Origin: CAVSVP01 sp963731125
Lineage (GTDB): Bacteria; Pseudomonadota; Gammaproteobacteria; Competibacterales; Competibacteraceae
Length of the DNA: 64,000 nucleotides
Direction: 5' to 3'
Assembly: GCA_963731125.1 (NCBI GenBank)
Contig: CAVSVP010000029.1
Span: 62,001 to 126,000 of the forward strand
The notes beneath the pieces were generated by a model. The model saw nothing but the letters and a program-made list of their open reading frames with translations. It ran no database searches and was not told the origin of the DNA. Shown here piece by piece: positions 35,703 to 45,570 of this stretch (positions are counted from its first letter, which is position 1; each line of letters starts with the position of its first letter). The position numbers and the translations under genes are program-made.

Positions 35703-36629
35703 TTAGGGATTGGCACTGCCCTTTCCCACCAGACACATAAACAATTCTTCCAGACGATTCGTTTTGTTGCGTAGACTGAGTACTTCTATACCGTTTTCGG
35801 AGAGTTTACAAAATAGACCATTAACACCCTGCACCTTGGAAACATCGGCTTCCAAGGTGCAGTTATCGACTTGCCTTAGCGTATAACCAGACACTTGAGG
35901 TGTTACAGTCAACGGCTCCCTGAGATTAAGTATGAAAGTTTCCGTATGCAGCCGGTTTAGTAATGTCTGCATGCGGCTGTACTCGATAATTTGGCCATGA
36001 TCGATAATGGCAATGTGGCGGCACAGATTCTCGGCCTCCTCCAGATAATGGGTAGTCAAGATAATAGTGGTGCCTCTGGCGTTGATCTCGCGCAGGAAGT
36101 TCCACATGGAGCGGCGAATTTCAATATCGACTCCCGCAGTGGGTTCATCCAGGATCAGTAGCCTAGGCTCGTGGATCAGGGCGCGAGCAATCATCAGGCG
36201 GCGCTTCATGCCGCCGGATAATTCCCGGGCCATGCTCCGGCGCCTTTCCCACAAACCCAGTTGTTTTAGATACATTTCGGCCCGCTGGTACGCCAACGGA
36301 CGGTTAATCCCGTAGTAGCCGGCTTGGTTAACCACTATTTCTACAACAGGTTCAAACTGGTTAAAGTTGAACTCCTGAGGCACCAGACCGATAAAAGATT
36401 TAACAACTTCCAGCTCGTTGTCCAAGTCTTTGCCAAAGACACTGACGGTTCCGCTGGTTTTCCGAATTAAAGAACAGATAATGCCGATGGTCGTGGATTT
36501 TCCCGCGCCGTTAGGGCCGAGCAGGGCAAAAAAATCTCCTTCCTCGACTTTCAGATTAATGCTCTTAAGAGCATGAAAGTCATTGGAATAGGTTTTGCGC
36601 AGATCGCGAATAACAAGAGCATGCATCAT
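35703..36629 (-). CDS. ABC transporter ATP-binding protein (YadG type)
   Basis: 308 residues. The Walker A motif is LGPNGAGKST near residue 37, the signature is LSGGMKRRLMIARAL near residue 138, and Walker B is LLILDEPTAGVD. A C-terminal extension of about 80 residues follows the ATPase core. It is co-transcribed with the ABC-2 permease, 16 bases apart. The transported compound is not evident. Confidence 0.95.
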   Translation of the reverse strand: MMHALVIRDLRKTYSNDFHALKSINLKVEEGDFFALLGPNGAGKSTTIGIICSLIRKTSGTVSVFGKDLDNELEVVKSFIGLVPQEFNFNQFEPVVEIVVNQAGYYGINRPLAYQRAEMYLKQLGLWERRRSMARELSGGMKRRLMIARALIHEPRLLILDEPTAGVDIEIRRSMWNFLREINARGTTIILTTHYLEEAENLCRHIAIIDHGQIIEYSRMQTLLNRLHTETFILNLREPLTVTPQVSGYTLRQVDNCTLEADVSKVQGVNGLFCKLSENGIEVLSLRNKTNRLEELFMCLVGKGSANP

Positions 36630-36716
36630 GTGGTGACGTTAGGACACCCAACGATGAATCAAGTAGTATCTCCAGCCACCCACAGCAGCATCATAGCTGT
36701 CCATTCTTTGTGAAAA

Positions 36717-37127
36717 TCACCAAATCTTCTCCAGTGCCTTCAAAACATCGCGGCGCGTTATCTGACCGACCAGCAAATTATCACGCATCACCGGATAGCG
36801 CTTATAGGGGTCTTTTAGAAACATCATGGCCACGTCAACAAGGCTGTCATCCATATTCACCGTCTTTACGCTAGACGACATAAATTCCGATACTTTGCCT
36901 CCCAGTTCTTCGAGGTAAGCCGCCTTCAACACGACCCCTAGACAGTCTTTCTCTGACAGCATACCAATAAGATTGCCGCGCTTGTCCGCCACTGGCGCTG
37001 CGTTGACTCTGTTTTCAATCAACAGTTTTATGGCATCCAAAACCTCCATATCTGGTGTCAGAGTTACCAGATTGGATGACATATAATCTTTTACAGTCAT
37101 TGATCTGAGCATACTATTCTTCTCCAA
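36717..37127 (-). CDS. CBS-pair domain protein
   Basis: 136 residues made almost entirely of two CBS domains: TVKDYMSSNLVTLTPDMEVL at the start and VSEFMSSSVKTVNMDDSLVD near residue 79. Such proteins bind adenine nucleotides and regulate a partner. The partner is unknown. It lies between the ABC operon and the apbE end of the nqr operon, all on the minus strand. Confidence 0.9.
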   Translation of the reverse strand: MEKNSMLRSMTVKDYMSSNLVTLTPDMEVLDAIKLLIENRVNAAPVADKRGNLIGMLSEKDCLGVVLKAAYLEELGGKVSEFMSSSVKTVNMDDSLVDVAMMFLKDPYKRYPVMRDNLLVGQITRRDVLKALEKIW

Positions 37128-37257
37128 GCCACATAGCTCAAACGCCCACGCAGGCTTGCTCGATAAAGCCCTAAGCGATAGTTAATGAGAGCGGGAACGT
37201 CAGCTTTATCTTAGCCCACTGTTCAGAAACAAATTGCATTGCTTGCTTTTTTTTACG

Positions 37258-38358
37258 CTAATCCACTACGTAGCGCTCGAACCCCGAAGTACTTCTTTCT
37301 GTAAACCCAGCCGGGCTTATTACAATAAAGAATGCCTCGATTGCCTGCTTCTGCGCAAGTCGAAATCCCTGTTCTGGCCCCATGACTAGCAATGCCGTGG
37401 CCAGCGCATCCGCTTCCATACAGGTGTCACTCACCACGGTTACCGAAGCCAGTTCATGGCGCACCGGCCTACCCGTACGGGGGTCCATGGCGTGGGAATA
37501 GCGCTGGCCGGCGATTTCAAAAAAGTTACGATAGTCTCCCGACGTAGCCACGCCTTTATCGCTGACTTGCACAATGCGCTCGATAACTCGCTGCCCAGGA
37601 TCGGGTTTTTCAATAGCAATCCGCCAGGGAACACCACGAGGATTCAGCCCTTTCCCCCGCAGTTCTCCGCCGATCTCAACAAGATAATGGTCGATTCCCA
37701 ACGATTCCAGATACTGAGCAACCTTGTCCACCCCATAGCCTTTGGCGATGGCTGATAAATCTATATAGATATCCGAGCGCTCCTTGCGAAGGGCGGGCGG
37801 TGTATCTCTCGTATGCACTCGATCATAACCCACTTTTGCCAAAGCTTCTCGTATAGTCTCGTCTGAAGGCAATTCCTCTTCTGTCGTCTGCGGACCGAAC
37901 CCCCATAGATTGACTACCGGTCCAATAGTGACATCAAAAGCACCATGAGTCAGTCGACTAACCCGCAACGCTGCTTTAATCACAGACAGTAACCCAGTAG
38001 AGACTGCCACCCAGCCTGTCGACTGGGTTCTATTAAACCGGGATAGTTCCGAATCGTTATCGTAGGTAGACATCTGGCGGTTAACTTGTGCCAGAATGAG
38101 ATCCACCTCTGCCTGTAGGGCATCAGGGGCCATGCCATCCGGGACCTGAAGGACTTTGACAGTATAAGTGGTTCCCATGGTGGCGCCAGAAAACTGCACG
38201 AGCTCCCCAGTGCTCTGGCGGGAAGCGGAGTACCACCATCCTGCCAAAAACAGCCCGATGAGAATCAGAGTTCCTAGCCCCCCCCTAGCCAGGAGAGGGC
38301 GCGGGCGAGAAACGGCGGCTGCTTGTTTAGCGGAATGAGAGAAAGGATTGAACTGCAT
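37258..38358 (-). CDS. apbE: FAD:protein FMN transferase
   Basis: 366 residues. ApbE attaches FMN to threonines of NqrB and NqrC. MGTTYTVKVLQVPDG, the segment QMSTYDNDSELSRFNR and MDPRTGRPVRHELASVTVVS are family signatures. There is no lipobox Cys; a hydrophobic helix (LIGLFLAGWWYSAS, near residue 33) seems to anchor it in the inner membrane facing the periplasm. It starts directly after the nqrF stop. The small maturation gene nqrM, which often follows, is absent from the next 130 bases. Confidence 0.95.
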   Translation of the reverse strand: MQFNPFSHSAKQAAAVSRPRPLLARGGLGTLILIGLFLAGWWYSASRQSTGELVQFSGATMGTTYTVKVLQVPDGMAPDALQAEVDLILAQVNRQMSTYDNDSELSRFNRTQSTGWVAVSTGLLSVIKAALRVSRLTHGAFDVTIGPVVNLWGFGPQTTEEELPSDETIREALAKVGYDRVHTRDTPPALRKERSDIYIDLSAIAKGYGVDKVAQYLESLGIDHYLVEIGGELRGKGLNPRGVPWRIAIEKPDPGQRVIERIVQVSDKGVATSGDYRNFFEIAGQRYSHAMDPRTGRPVRHELASVTVVSDTCMEADALATALLVMGPEQGFRLAQKQAIEAFFIVISPAGFTERSTSGFERYVVD

Positions 38359-39579
38359 CTACCCGCCGAAGTCGTCGAGCATGATATTTTCTCGCTCGAC
38401 CCCAAGATCCTCCAGCATTTTAATCACGGCAGCGTTCATTACGGGAGGCCCACACATGTAGTATTCGCAGTCTTCGGGTGCAGGATGATCTTTGAGGAAA
38501 TGCTCATAAAGCACCTCATGGATAAAACCGGTGTAACCTTGCCAATTATCCTCTGGTTTAGGATCGGACAAGGCCACAAACCATTTAAAATTCTCGTTCT
38601 CCGCCTGCAAAGTGTCGAAATCTTCCACATAAAACATTTCTCGAAGACTGCGGGCGCCGTACCAGAAGGTCATCTTGCGTTTTGTCTTAATACGCATTAA
38701 TTGGTCGAAGATATGGGAGCGCATGGGCGCCATGCCTGCACCGCCGCCGACAAAGACCATTTCATTATCGGTGTCTCTGGCAAAAAATTCACCGAACGGT
38801 CCCGAAATGGTGATCCTATCGCCGGGCTTTAAACCGAACATATAGGAAGACATAATCCCTGGAGGTGCGTTCGCAATATTAGGAGGCGGCGAAGCGATAC
38901 GTACGTTGAGCATGATAATGCCACGTTCCTCGGGATAATTGGCCATGGAATAGGCACGTATGGTGGGCTCATCGCACTTGGAAATATAGCGCCAGAGGTC
39001 ATAGCGATCCCATTCATCGCGAAATTTTTCCTCAACTTCGAAATCCTTATAACGCACTTCGTGAGGCGGGCATTCGGTCTGAATATAACCCCCTGCTCGA
39101 AAATTGACATGTTCTCCTTCGGGCAGTTCCAGTATCAGTTCCTTAATAAAAGTGGCAACATTATGGTTAGAACGAACGGTACACTCCCATTTCTTAACAC
39201 CAAATACTTCTTCAGGCACCTGAATCTTCATGTCCTGCTTGACCGCCACCTGGCAGGACAAGCGATCCCCTTCGGCCGCCTCGCGCTTGGTAATATGGCT
39301 AGTTTCCGCAGGTAGAATGGCGCCACCCCCTTCGAAAATCTTAACCTTGCATTGAGCACAGGTGCCTTTGCCACCGCAGGCGGAGGAGATAAACATATGG
39401 GCATCGGATAGCGCTCCTAATAGCTTTGAGCCAACCGGCGCCTGAATGGTTTTCTCGCCATTGATGAGAATATTGACGTTGCCTGAAGCGACCAATTTCG
39501 ACTTGGCGGCTAAAATCACAAATACCATCAAAATGATAATGGCCGTAAAAAGTAGAACCCCTAGGATGATTTCAAGCAT
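38359..39579 (-). CDS. nqrF: Na+-translocating NADH:quinone reductase subunit F
   Basis: 406 residues. It is the NADH-oxidising subunit: an N-terminal membrane helix, a [2Fe-2S] domain with SSACGGKGTCAQCKVKIFEG near residue 66, an FAD domain with RAYSMANYPEE, and an NADH domain with GGGAGMAPMRSH near residue 276. The C-terminus ENIMLDDFGG is typical. A 119-base spacer from nqrE holds no recognised element. Confidence 0.97.
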   Translation of the reverse strand: MLEIILGVLLFTAIIILMVFVILAAKSKLVASGNVNILINGEKTIQAPVGSKLLGALSDAHMFISSACGGKGTCAQCKVKIFEGGGAILPAETSHITKREAAEGDRLSCQVAVKQDMKIQVPEEVFGVKKWECTVRSNHNVATFIKELILELPEGEHVNFRAGGYIQTECPPHEVRYKDFEVEEKFRDEWDRYDLWRYISKCDEPTIRAYSMANYPEERGIIMLNVRIASPPPNIANAPPGIMSSYMFGLKPGDRITISGPFGEFFARDTDNEMVFVGGGAGMAPMRSHIFDQLMRIKTKRKMTFWYGARSLREMFYVEDFDTLQAENENFKWFVALSDPKPEDNWQGYTGFIHEVLYEHFLKDHPAPEDCEYYMCGPPVMNAAVIKMLEDLGVERENIMLDDFGG

Positions 39580-39698
39580 TATCGAAAACCTAAAGTGGAG
39601 ATGATTACCATTGCTCTGTTTCCTGGCGAGAAAACCAGGAAGACCATGACGTCCTCATTATTCGGGGAACGTGACCCGCTCCCTCGGGTCTACTTTGG

Positions 39699-40310
39699 TT
39701 ACAACTGGATGCCTGAAAAGGCCAAGAATCCCAAAGACATTAAGCCGGTGGTCACAAAGGTGATTCCCAACCCCTGAAGACCATCGGGTACGTCACTGTA
39801 TTTCAGCTTCTCGCGAATTCCTGCCAGAAGGGTAATTGCCAGCGCCCATCCAAACCCCGTACCGAGCCCATAGACGACACTTTCAGGAAAATTATAATCG
39901 CGCTCCACCATAAACAGAGTACCCCCCAGGATGGCGCAGTTAACGGTGATCAGAGGTAAGAAAATTCCCAAGGCGTTGTACAAGGCCGGCACGTAGCGAT
40001 CCAAAAACATTTCTAAAATCTGAACGATGGCGGCGATCACGCCTATATAACTAATCAGACCCAGAAAGCTGAGATCGACATCAGGCAGTCCCGCCCAAGC
40101 CAGAGCACCGTCCTTAAGCAAATATTGGAAGATCAGATTATTCACCGGAACCGTAATCACCTGGATAAACATAACCGCGAGCCCTAGTCCGAAGGCGGTA
40201 CCAATCTGCTTGGAAATCGCCAAGAAGGTGCACATGCCTAGAAAAAACGCCAGGGCCAGGTTCTCAATAAACGCCGAAGCGATAAAAATGTTGACATAGT
40301 GTTGCATCAC
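39699..40310 (-). CDS. nqrE: Na+-translocating NADH:quinone reductase subunit E
   Basis: 203 residues, a six-helix inner-membrane subunit that with NqrD holds an iron centre. FLGMCTFLAISKQIGTAFGL and AILGGTLFMVERDYNFPESV each include a conserved Cys or neighbouring residues. Its start overlaps the nqrD stop by four bases. Confidence 0.97.
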   Translation of the reverse strand: MMQHYVNIFIASAFIENLALAFFLGMCTFLAISKQIGTAFGLGLAVMFIQVITVPVNNLIFQYLLKDGALAWAGLPDVDLSFLGLISYIGVIAAIVQILEMFLDRYVPALYNALGIFLPLITVNCAILGGTLFMVERDYNFPESVVYGLGTGFGWALAITLLAGIREKLKYSDVPDGLQGLGITFVTTGLMSLGFLAFSGIQL

Positions 40311-40969
40311 AGCACCTCGGTCCGATGCACTTCATGGATCTGGTATTGCGGTTTCTCCACTTGTTGCGTCTTCCAGGACCGAATCCCCCAGATGAGAAAT
40401 CCGATGATAAAGAAGGCGCTGGGCGGCAATAGCATCAAACCGTTGGGATTATACCAACCGCCTTCTGAAAGCAGCGGCATAATCTCTACTCCCCAAAGCG
40501 TGCCGGAGCCGAATAACTCGCGGATAATACCGACAGCAATCAGAATCAAGCTGTAGCCAAGGGCATTGCCGAGCCCGTCCAGAAAGCTGGGCCAAGGGCC
40601 GTTTTTCATCGCAAAGGCTTCAGCCCGCCCCAGCACAATACAGTTGGTAATGATCAATCCCACAAACACCGACAGTTCTTTGCTAATGCTATAGGCGTAG
40701 GCTTTCAGAAACTGATCCACGATGATGACCAAGGAAGCAATAATGGTCATCATCACGATAATACGAATGTTATTAGGCACATGATTGCGGATCAGACTAA
40801 TAGCAACATTGGAACAGACCAGTACTGCCGTTAGGGCAATACACATGGTTACTGCCGTCGCCAGCTTGGTCGTTACCGCTAGGGCCGAACAGATACCCAG
40901 AATCTGCAGAGCAATGGGATTATTGTCTACTAGCGGTTCGACAAGATATTTCTTCGTTGTAATTTCCAT
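40307..40969 (-). CDS. nqrD: Na+-translocating NADH:quinone reductase subunit D
   Basis: 220 residues, a membrane subunit homologous to NqrE. FVGLIITNCIVLGRAEAFAM, with the conserved Cys, is near residue 101. It starts 2 bases after the nqrC stop and overlaps nqrE by four bases. Confidence 0.97.
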   Translation of the reverse strand: MEITTKKYLVEPLVDNNPIALQILGICSALAVTTKLATAVTMCIALTAVLVCSNVAISLIRNHVPNNIRIIVMMTIIASLVIIVDQFLKAYAYSISKELSVFVGLIITNCIVLGRAEAFAMKNGPWPSFLDGLGNALGYSLILIAVGIIRELFGSGTLWGVEIMPLLSEGGWYNPNGLMLLPPSAFFIIGFLIWGIRSWKTQQVEKPQYQIHEVHRTEVL

Positions 40970-40971
40970 GC

Positions 40972-41793
40972 TTATACCCCCTCTGTGCGAAGCCGTTCCA
41001 GGTAATGCCCAAAGCCTTGATCACTGAGCCAGTATTGCAGCAAGTACATTACACCACGGGCGGTTAGGGTAGCCCCTGCCAGACCGTCTACTTGGTGCTG
41101 CGCCTCAGGTCCGGATTTGGCCGCCATGCCCTTGACTATCTGAATGTCAGGTTGCCACTGCTCGTCATAGACGACTTTACCTTGCCATTGCTCAAGCCAA
41201 CCCGCATTGTCGATTTCTCCCCCTAGTCCGGGCGTTTCTGCATGTTCATAAAATCTTAGCCCTTTTACCGTTTTGGCATCACCAGCGAGCGCCAAAAAAC
41301 CATACATGGTCGACCATAGGCCGTAACCATGCACCGGCAAAATAATAGTCTTTATTTGCTCTCCTTCCCTAATCAGATAAACAGGGGCGTATTTTGCCTT
41401 ACTTTTAATGTTGGCAATATCCAAATCAGAAGGTACCCTCTCGCTAAGATTCGGATCTTTGGCCGCCTTGCGCAGATCATAGGTGGCGGGGTCAAATTCT
41501 TCCGTGTATTCGCCGGTATCCAGATCCACGATGTGCGCTTCCACTTGCTGAAACGCCTCGTTCACATCTTGTCCGGGTTGCCGTAAACCGGCCACCTCGA
41601 GAATAATGGCTTTTCTATTCAGCGCCTGATTGGCGACTTGCGCGGGCTTTAACAGTACCGCGGCACTGGCCACTAACACGGCGCAAACCAGGCATAGGGC
41701 AATGGCTACAAAGAGTGTCTTTTGAATACTGTCGTTGGGTAGCGCCAGCATGCTATTGAGCCAACCTGTTTTGGTATCACTAGATGGCGACAT
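40972..41793 (-). CDS. nqrC: Na+-translocating NADH:quinone reductase subunit C
   Basis: 273 residues: an N-terminal membrane helix and a periplasmic FMN-binding domain. The FMN attachment motif reads DGLAGATLT near residue 245; the acceptor Thr is present but the usual Ser of SGAT is Ala. Its start overlaps the nqrB end by 14 bases. FMN is attached by ApbE, encoded in the same operon. Confidence 0.97.
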   Translation of the reverse strand: MSPSSDTKTGWLNSMLALPNDSIQKTLFVAIALCLVCAVLVASAAVLLKPAQVANQALNRKAIILEVAGLRQPGQDVNEAFQQVEAHIVDLDTGEYTEEFDPATYDLRKAAKDPNLSERVPSDLDIANIKSKAKYAPVYLIREGEQIKTIILPVHGYGLWSTMYGFLALAGDAKTVKGLRFYEHAETPGLGGEIDNAGWLEQWQGKVVYDEQWQPDIQIVKGMAAKSGPEAQHQVDGLAGATLTARGVMYLLQYWLSDQGFGHYLERLRTEGV

Positions 41794-42988
41794 TGCGCTG
41801 CGCCCTCCGTCTAATGTTAAGTTGCATCACGACGTAGTCAATTAATGGTGCAAATAAGTTGGCAAACAGAATCGCCAGCATAATGCCTTCGGGATAAGCC
41901 GGATTAACCACGCGGATCAGCACGGTCATAAAACCAATAAGGGCACCGAATACCCAGCGGCCGGCGTCAGTGTGAGAGGCGCTCACCGGATCCGTGGCCA
42001 TGAACACCATACCAAAAGCAAAACCGCCCACCACCAAATGCCAATACCAGGGCATGGCATACATGGGATTAGTGTCGCTGCCAATAAAGTTTAACAACAG
42101 CACTGTCGCAAACATACCCAGAAAAACCCCTGCTATGATGCGCCAGGATGCGACCCCGGTGTAAATCATAAAAGCAGCGCCCAAGAGACATCCCAGCGTG
42201 GATTCCGCGCCGATAGAACCCGGAATAATGCCAAGAAAAGCCTGCCACCACGTATAACCTTCTTGGGCAATTCTCTCCATACCATCGACAGCACCCAAGC
42301 TCAACGGAGTGGCGCGGCTGTACCCATCCACCGCCACCCAGACGTTATCGCCCGAGATTTCACCCGGATAAGCGAAGAACAAAAAAGCCCGTCCAGCCAG
42401 GGCCGGATTGAGAAAATTCTTGCCAGTTCCGCCAAAAATCTCTTTGGCTACCACCACACCGAAGGAAACACCCAACGCGACCTGCCATAGCGGAATAGCC
42501 GGCGGTAAAATGAGCGTAAATAGCATAGAGGTGACAAAAAAACCCTCGTTGACTTCATGGTTCCGTACTGCGGCAAACACTACTTCCCAGAAACCACCTA
42601 CCGCCAAAACGGTGATATAGACCGGTAGGAAATAAAGAAGGCCATGCAGTAGGCAAGCCAGCGGATTGGCGGGATTATAGCCCACGGCGCTCAGAATGGC
42701 GCCACGCCAGCCGGCAGCCGCCTCTAGACCCATATCTGCCATTGCCAGATTGGCTTGGTAGCCAGTGTTATACCAGCCAATCACGATACACGGGATTAAT
42801 GCCAGCACTACGTACGTCATCAGTCGTTTCAGATCAACGCCATCGCGTACGTGAGGTGCGGTATAGGTCGTGTCCGGCGGCGAATAGATAAAAGTATCCA
42901 CCATTTCATAAACGGCATAGAATCTTTCAAAGCGCCCGCCCTTAGCGAACAGCGGGTGCAATCTGTCAAGAACCTGTCGTGCTGACAT
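41780..42988 (-). CDS. nqrB: Na+-translocating NADH:quinone reductase subunit B
   Basis: 402 residues with about ten hydrophobic helices. It forms the Na+ channel and carries FMN and riboflavin. The attachment region DGYSRATPLSLG near residue 222 has the acceptor Thr. It overlaps nqrA by one base and nqrC by 14 bases. Confidence 0.97.
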   Translation of the reverse strand: MSARQVLDRLHPLFAKGGRFERFYAVYEMVDTFIYSPPDTTYTAPHVRDGVDLKRLMTYVVLALIPCIVIGWYNTGYQANLAMADMGLEAAAGWRGAILSAVGYNPANPLACLLHGLLYFLPVYITVLAVGGFWEVVFAAVRNHEVNEGFFVTSMLFTLILPPAIPLWQVALGVSFGVVVAKEIFGGTGKNFLNPALAGRAFLFFAYPGEISGDNVWVAVDGYSRATPLSLGAVDGMERIAQEGYTWWQAFLGIIPGSIGAESTLGCLLGAAFMIYTGVASWRIIAGVFLGMFATVLLLNFIGSDTNPMYAMPWYWHLVVGGFAFGMVFMATDPVSASHTDAGRWVFGALIGFMTVLIRVVNPAYPEGIMLAILFANLFAPLIDYVVMQLNIRRRAQRNVAI

Positions 42989-44337
42989 TAGCCCTCCTTT
43001 TCAATCTGGGTCAAATTTTTACGAAGTATAGGACCGTAGTCGTATTTGCCTAAACATACGAATGAGCACAAGGCCAGATCTTCCTCGTCCAGTTCTAAGC
43101 ATCCTAGCGACTGAGCCACGTCGGTATCTCCGACCAATAAATAGCGTAGCAATTGGGTCGGGAGAATATCTAACGGCATTACAGCCTCATAATTGCCAAC
43201 CGGCACCATAGCGCGGGGACTACCGTTCTGCGTGGTGGTCAAGGCAAATTTTTGCACTTGCCTGGACAAGCTGGAAATAAAGACGTTCAGAAATGAAAAT
43301 TTGTTCTTACCCGGATTAATCCAACCTAACAGTTCCCGTTGACGGCCCTCGGCGAGCACACTCAATTGCAAATGATAGCGTCCGAGAAAACTTTCCGAAC
43401 CCACGGCGCGGCGGCCACCCAATATCGAGCCGGAAATAGGACGGCACTCGATGTCCTCCAGCTCATCATCTAATAGCTCATTGGTATTCGCTCCCAAGCG
43501 GGTGCGTAGCAGCCGGGGTTTGTGAACTGGCGGACCTGCCAGCGAGATAATGCGCTCCACCCATAAGCGGCCTGTGGTAAAGAGCTTACCTATAGCAATC
43601 ACATCCTGATAACTCAAAGACCAGACGGTTTTCATAACACTGACCGGATCGAGAAAGTGGATATGAGTGCCAGGCAAACCGGCCGGATGAGGACCTGCAA
43701 AAGAAACAATTTTAAATTGCTGAGAGGCGGGAGAGTCTATTTCTCCGGTCGGCGCTTTACAGATAAAGACAGGCCCTTTGGTGAGATGGGCTATCACATC
43801 CAGGCCGTTGTTAAAATCCTGCTGATGTTCCTTAATGACAATATCCGGCCTGACTGCCATAGGCCTAGTGTCCATCGCTGTTACGAAAATTGAATGGGGC
43901 ACGGAGTCAGGAGCCGGCACCTTGCTGTAAGGTCGCGTGCGGAATGCCGTCCATAGTCCCGAAGCGAGGAGGGTTTCCTTGACCCGATCCGGGGTCAGTT
44001 GGGTCAGTTGCTCTGGTTCGTGGCTATCAAACGTTTCCTCCTCGTTGCCGTCCAAACGGATAACGACAGATTGCAAGGTTCGTCTCGCACCTCGATTGAT
44101 AGCGGTAACGGTACCACTGCCCGGTGACATATAATTGACCCCAGGATTTTTTTTATCAGTGAACAGCGGTTGTCCAAGTTTTACCCGGTCACCCTCACTG
44201 ACGAACATACTCGGTTTCATGCCTATATAGTCTCTACCTAGTAGGGCAACGGACGAGACGGCAGGTGCTTCGTGAATGACTTGTTCGGGTTCCCCTATGA
44301 TGGGAATGTCTAGGCCCTTTTTAATTTGTATTAGCAT
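42988..44337 (-). CDS. nqrA: Na+-translocating NADH:quinone reductase subunit A
   Basis: 449 residues, the soluble quinone-site subunit. MLIQIKKGLDIPIIGEPEQV at the start and TDVAQSLGCLELDEEDLALC near the C-terminus are typical. It is the first gene of the operon; the promoter must lie in the 357-base gap upstream. The pump oxidises NADH, reduces ubiquinone and exports Na+, which could drive the Na+ symporter encoded at 13.9 kb. Confidence 0.97.
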   Translation of the reverse strand: MLIQIKKGLDIPIIGEPEQVIHEAPAVSSVALLGRDYIGMKPSMFVSEGDRVKLGQPLFTDKKNPGVNYMSPGSGTVTAINRGARRTLQSVVIRLDGNEEETFDSHEPEQLTQLTPDRVKETLLASGLWTAFRTRPYSKVPAPDSVPHSIFVTAMDTRPMAVRPDIVIKEHQQDFNNGLDVIAHLTKGPVFICKAPTGEIDSPASQQFKIVSFAGPHPAGLPGTHIHFLDPVSVMKTVWSLSYQDVIAIGKLFTTGRLWVERIISLAGPPVHKPRLLRTRLGANTNELLDDELEDIECRPISGSILGGRRAVGSESFLGRYHLQLSVLAEGRQRELLGWINPGKNKFSFLNVFISSLSRQVQKFALTTTQNGSPRAMVPVGNYEAVMPLDILPTQLLRYLLVGDTDVAQSLGCLELDEEDLALCSFVCLGKYDYGPILRKNLTQIEKEG

Positions 44338-44694
44338 AGTGGTTCCGGTCTCACATGCTTGCGGTAATCAGTAAAAAACTGTTGTGCTGTCTAGCTGTCG
44401 GTAAAGTGTAGGCAGAACATTAGAATTTTTAGTGTTGCGTTTATGTTGCAAATAGCTAAGTCGTTAACACACTTCAGTGTAGTCGAAAAATAATGTGTTG
44501 CTATGAAGAAAAGTTCAGCTTCTGCTAAGTCCGACAAGCCAGCTCAGTTAGTCTAACCAGTGGCTGATGAAGCGAAAGAAACGCCTCAAATAACCTCATT
44601 TAGCATCCCCTCCTTTTAAACTTCTGGACTATTATGTCAAGCTTTCAGCTTAAATTTACCCGTAATCATTAACCGTGCCATGAGGAGCTTAGAC
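44338..44694. other. 357-base divergent region between nqrA and the CoA lyase gene
   Basis: No confirmed gene. A 38-codon frame at 44503-44619 starts MKKSSASAKSDKPAQLV, hits a TAA at 44554-44556, and continues in frame as PVADEAKETPQITSFSIPSF; it could be a broken small gene or chance. No convincing promoter is seen on either strand. Confidence 0.4.
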
Positions 44695-45570
44695 ATGCAA
44701 TTACGTCCCCGGCGTTCTATTCTGTATATGCCTGGCGCCAATGCTCGCGCCTTGGATAAAGCCCGTAGTCTACCGGCCGACGGCTTTATTCTGGATATGG
44801 AAGATGCCGTCTCGCCAGACGCCAAAGAAATGGCCCGCCAGCAAATCGTTGAACACGTCACGCAGGGCGGCTACGGTTCCCGGGAGCTTATTATCCGGGT
44901 AAATGGCCTGAACACGCCTTGGGTCAAAGAAGATGTCGCCGCTGTGGCTAATATCGGTGCCAATGCTATTCTCTTCCCCAAGGTGGAATCCCCTGAAGAG
45001 GTGTACGCCGCCGTGGAAGCTCTCAACGAAGCCGGCGCATCCAACCACTTGCCCATTTGGATCATGGCCGAAACTCCCCGCGGCATACTCCACATCGATG
45101 CCATTGCCGGTGCCAGCGAACGATTGGTTGCCATCGTAATGGGAACATCGGATTTGGCTAAGGAATTGCGCGTACGCCATACTCCCGACCGCATTGGCTT
45201 TATCACCTCGCTTTCTCTTTGTGTCATGGCCGCTCGTGCTCATAATCTGGATATTTTAGATGGGGTTTATCTGGATTTACATGATGAGACAGGTTTCCGC
45301 ACCGCCTGTGAACAGGGTCGTGATATGGGTTTCGACGGCAAAACCCTTATCCATCCTAAGCAACTCGCGGTTGCCAATGAAGTATTTGGTCCTACCGTAA
45401 AGGATGTGGAAAATGCCCGTACTATTATCGAGGCATGGGAGCAAGCCAAACGCGAGGGTAAGGGAGTAGCTGTAGTCAGCGGTAAACTGGTGGAAAACCT
45501 GCACGTAGAGGAGGCTCGTCGTGTTCTGGCGGTGAGCGAGGCAATACAGGCCATGGGTACCGAATCCTAA
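44695..45570 (+). CDS. HpcH/HpaI family CoA-ester lyase (CitE / malyl-CoA lyase-like)
   Basis: 291 residues from the ATG that follows AGGAG by 7 bases (MQLRPRRSILYMPGANARAL); an ATG at 44680 overlaps that ribosome site. The family is a metal-dependent TIM barrel cleaving citryl-, malyl- or citramalyl-CoA. Signatures are DGFILDMEDAVSPDAK near residue 29 and GFDGKTLIHPKQLAVANEVF near residue 213. The exact substrate cannot be fixed. No CitD or CitF partner is nearby, which argues against citrate lyase. Confidence 0.9.
   Translation: MQLRPRRSILYMPGANARALDKARSLPADGFILDMEDAVSPDAKEMARQQIVEHVTQGGYGSRELIIRVNGLNTPWVKEDVAAVANIGANAILFPKVESPEEVYAAVEALNEAGASNHLPIWIMAETPRGILHIDAIAGASERLVAIVMGTSDLAKELRVRHTPDRIGFITSLSLCVMAARAHNLDILDGVYLDLHDETGFRTACEQGRDMGFDGKTLIHPKQLAVANEVFGPTVKDVENARTIIEAWEQAKREGKGVAVVSGKLVENLHVEEARRVLAVSEAIQAMGTES

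Noticed and set aside
39595..39777. 60-residue plus-strand frame between nqrF and nqrE
   Set aside because: It overlaps nqrE antisense and has no coding signal.
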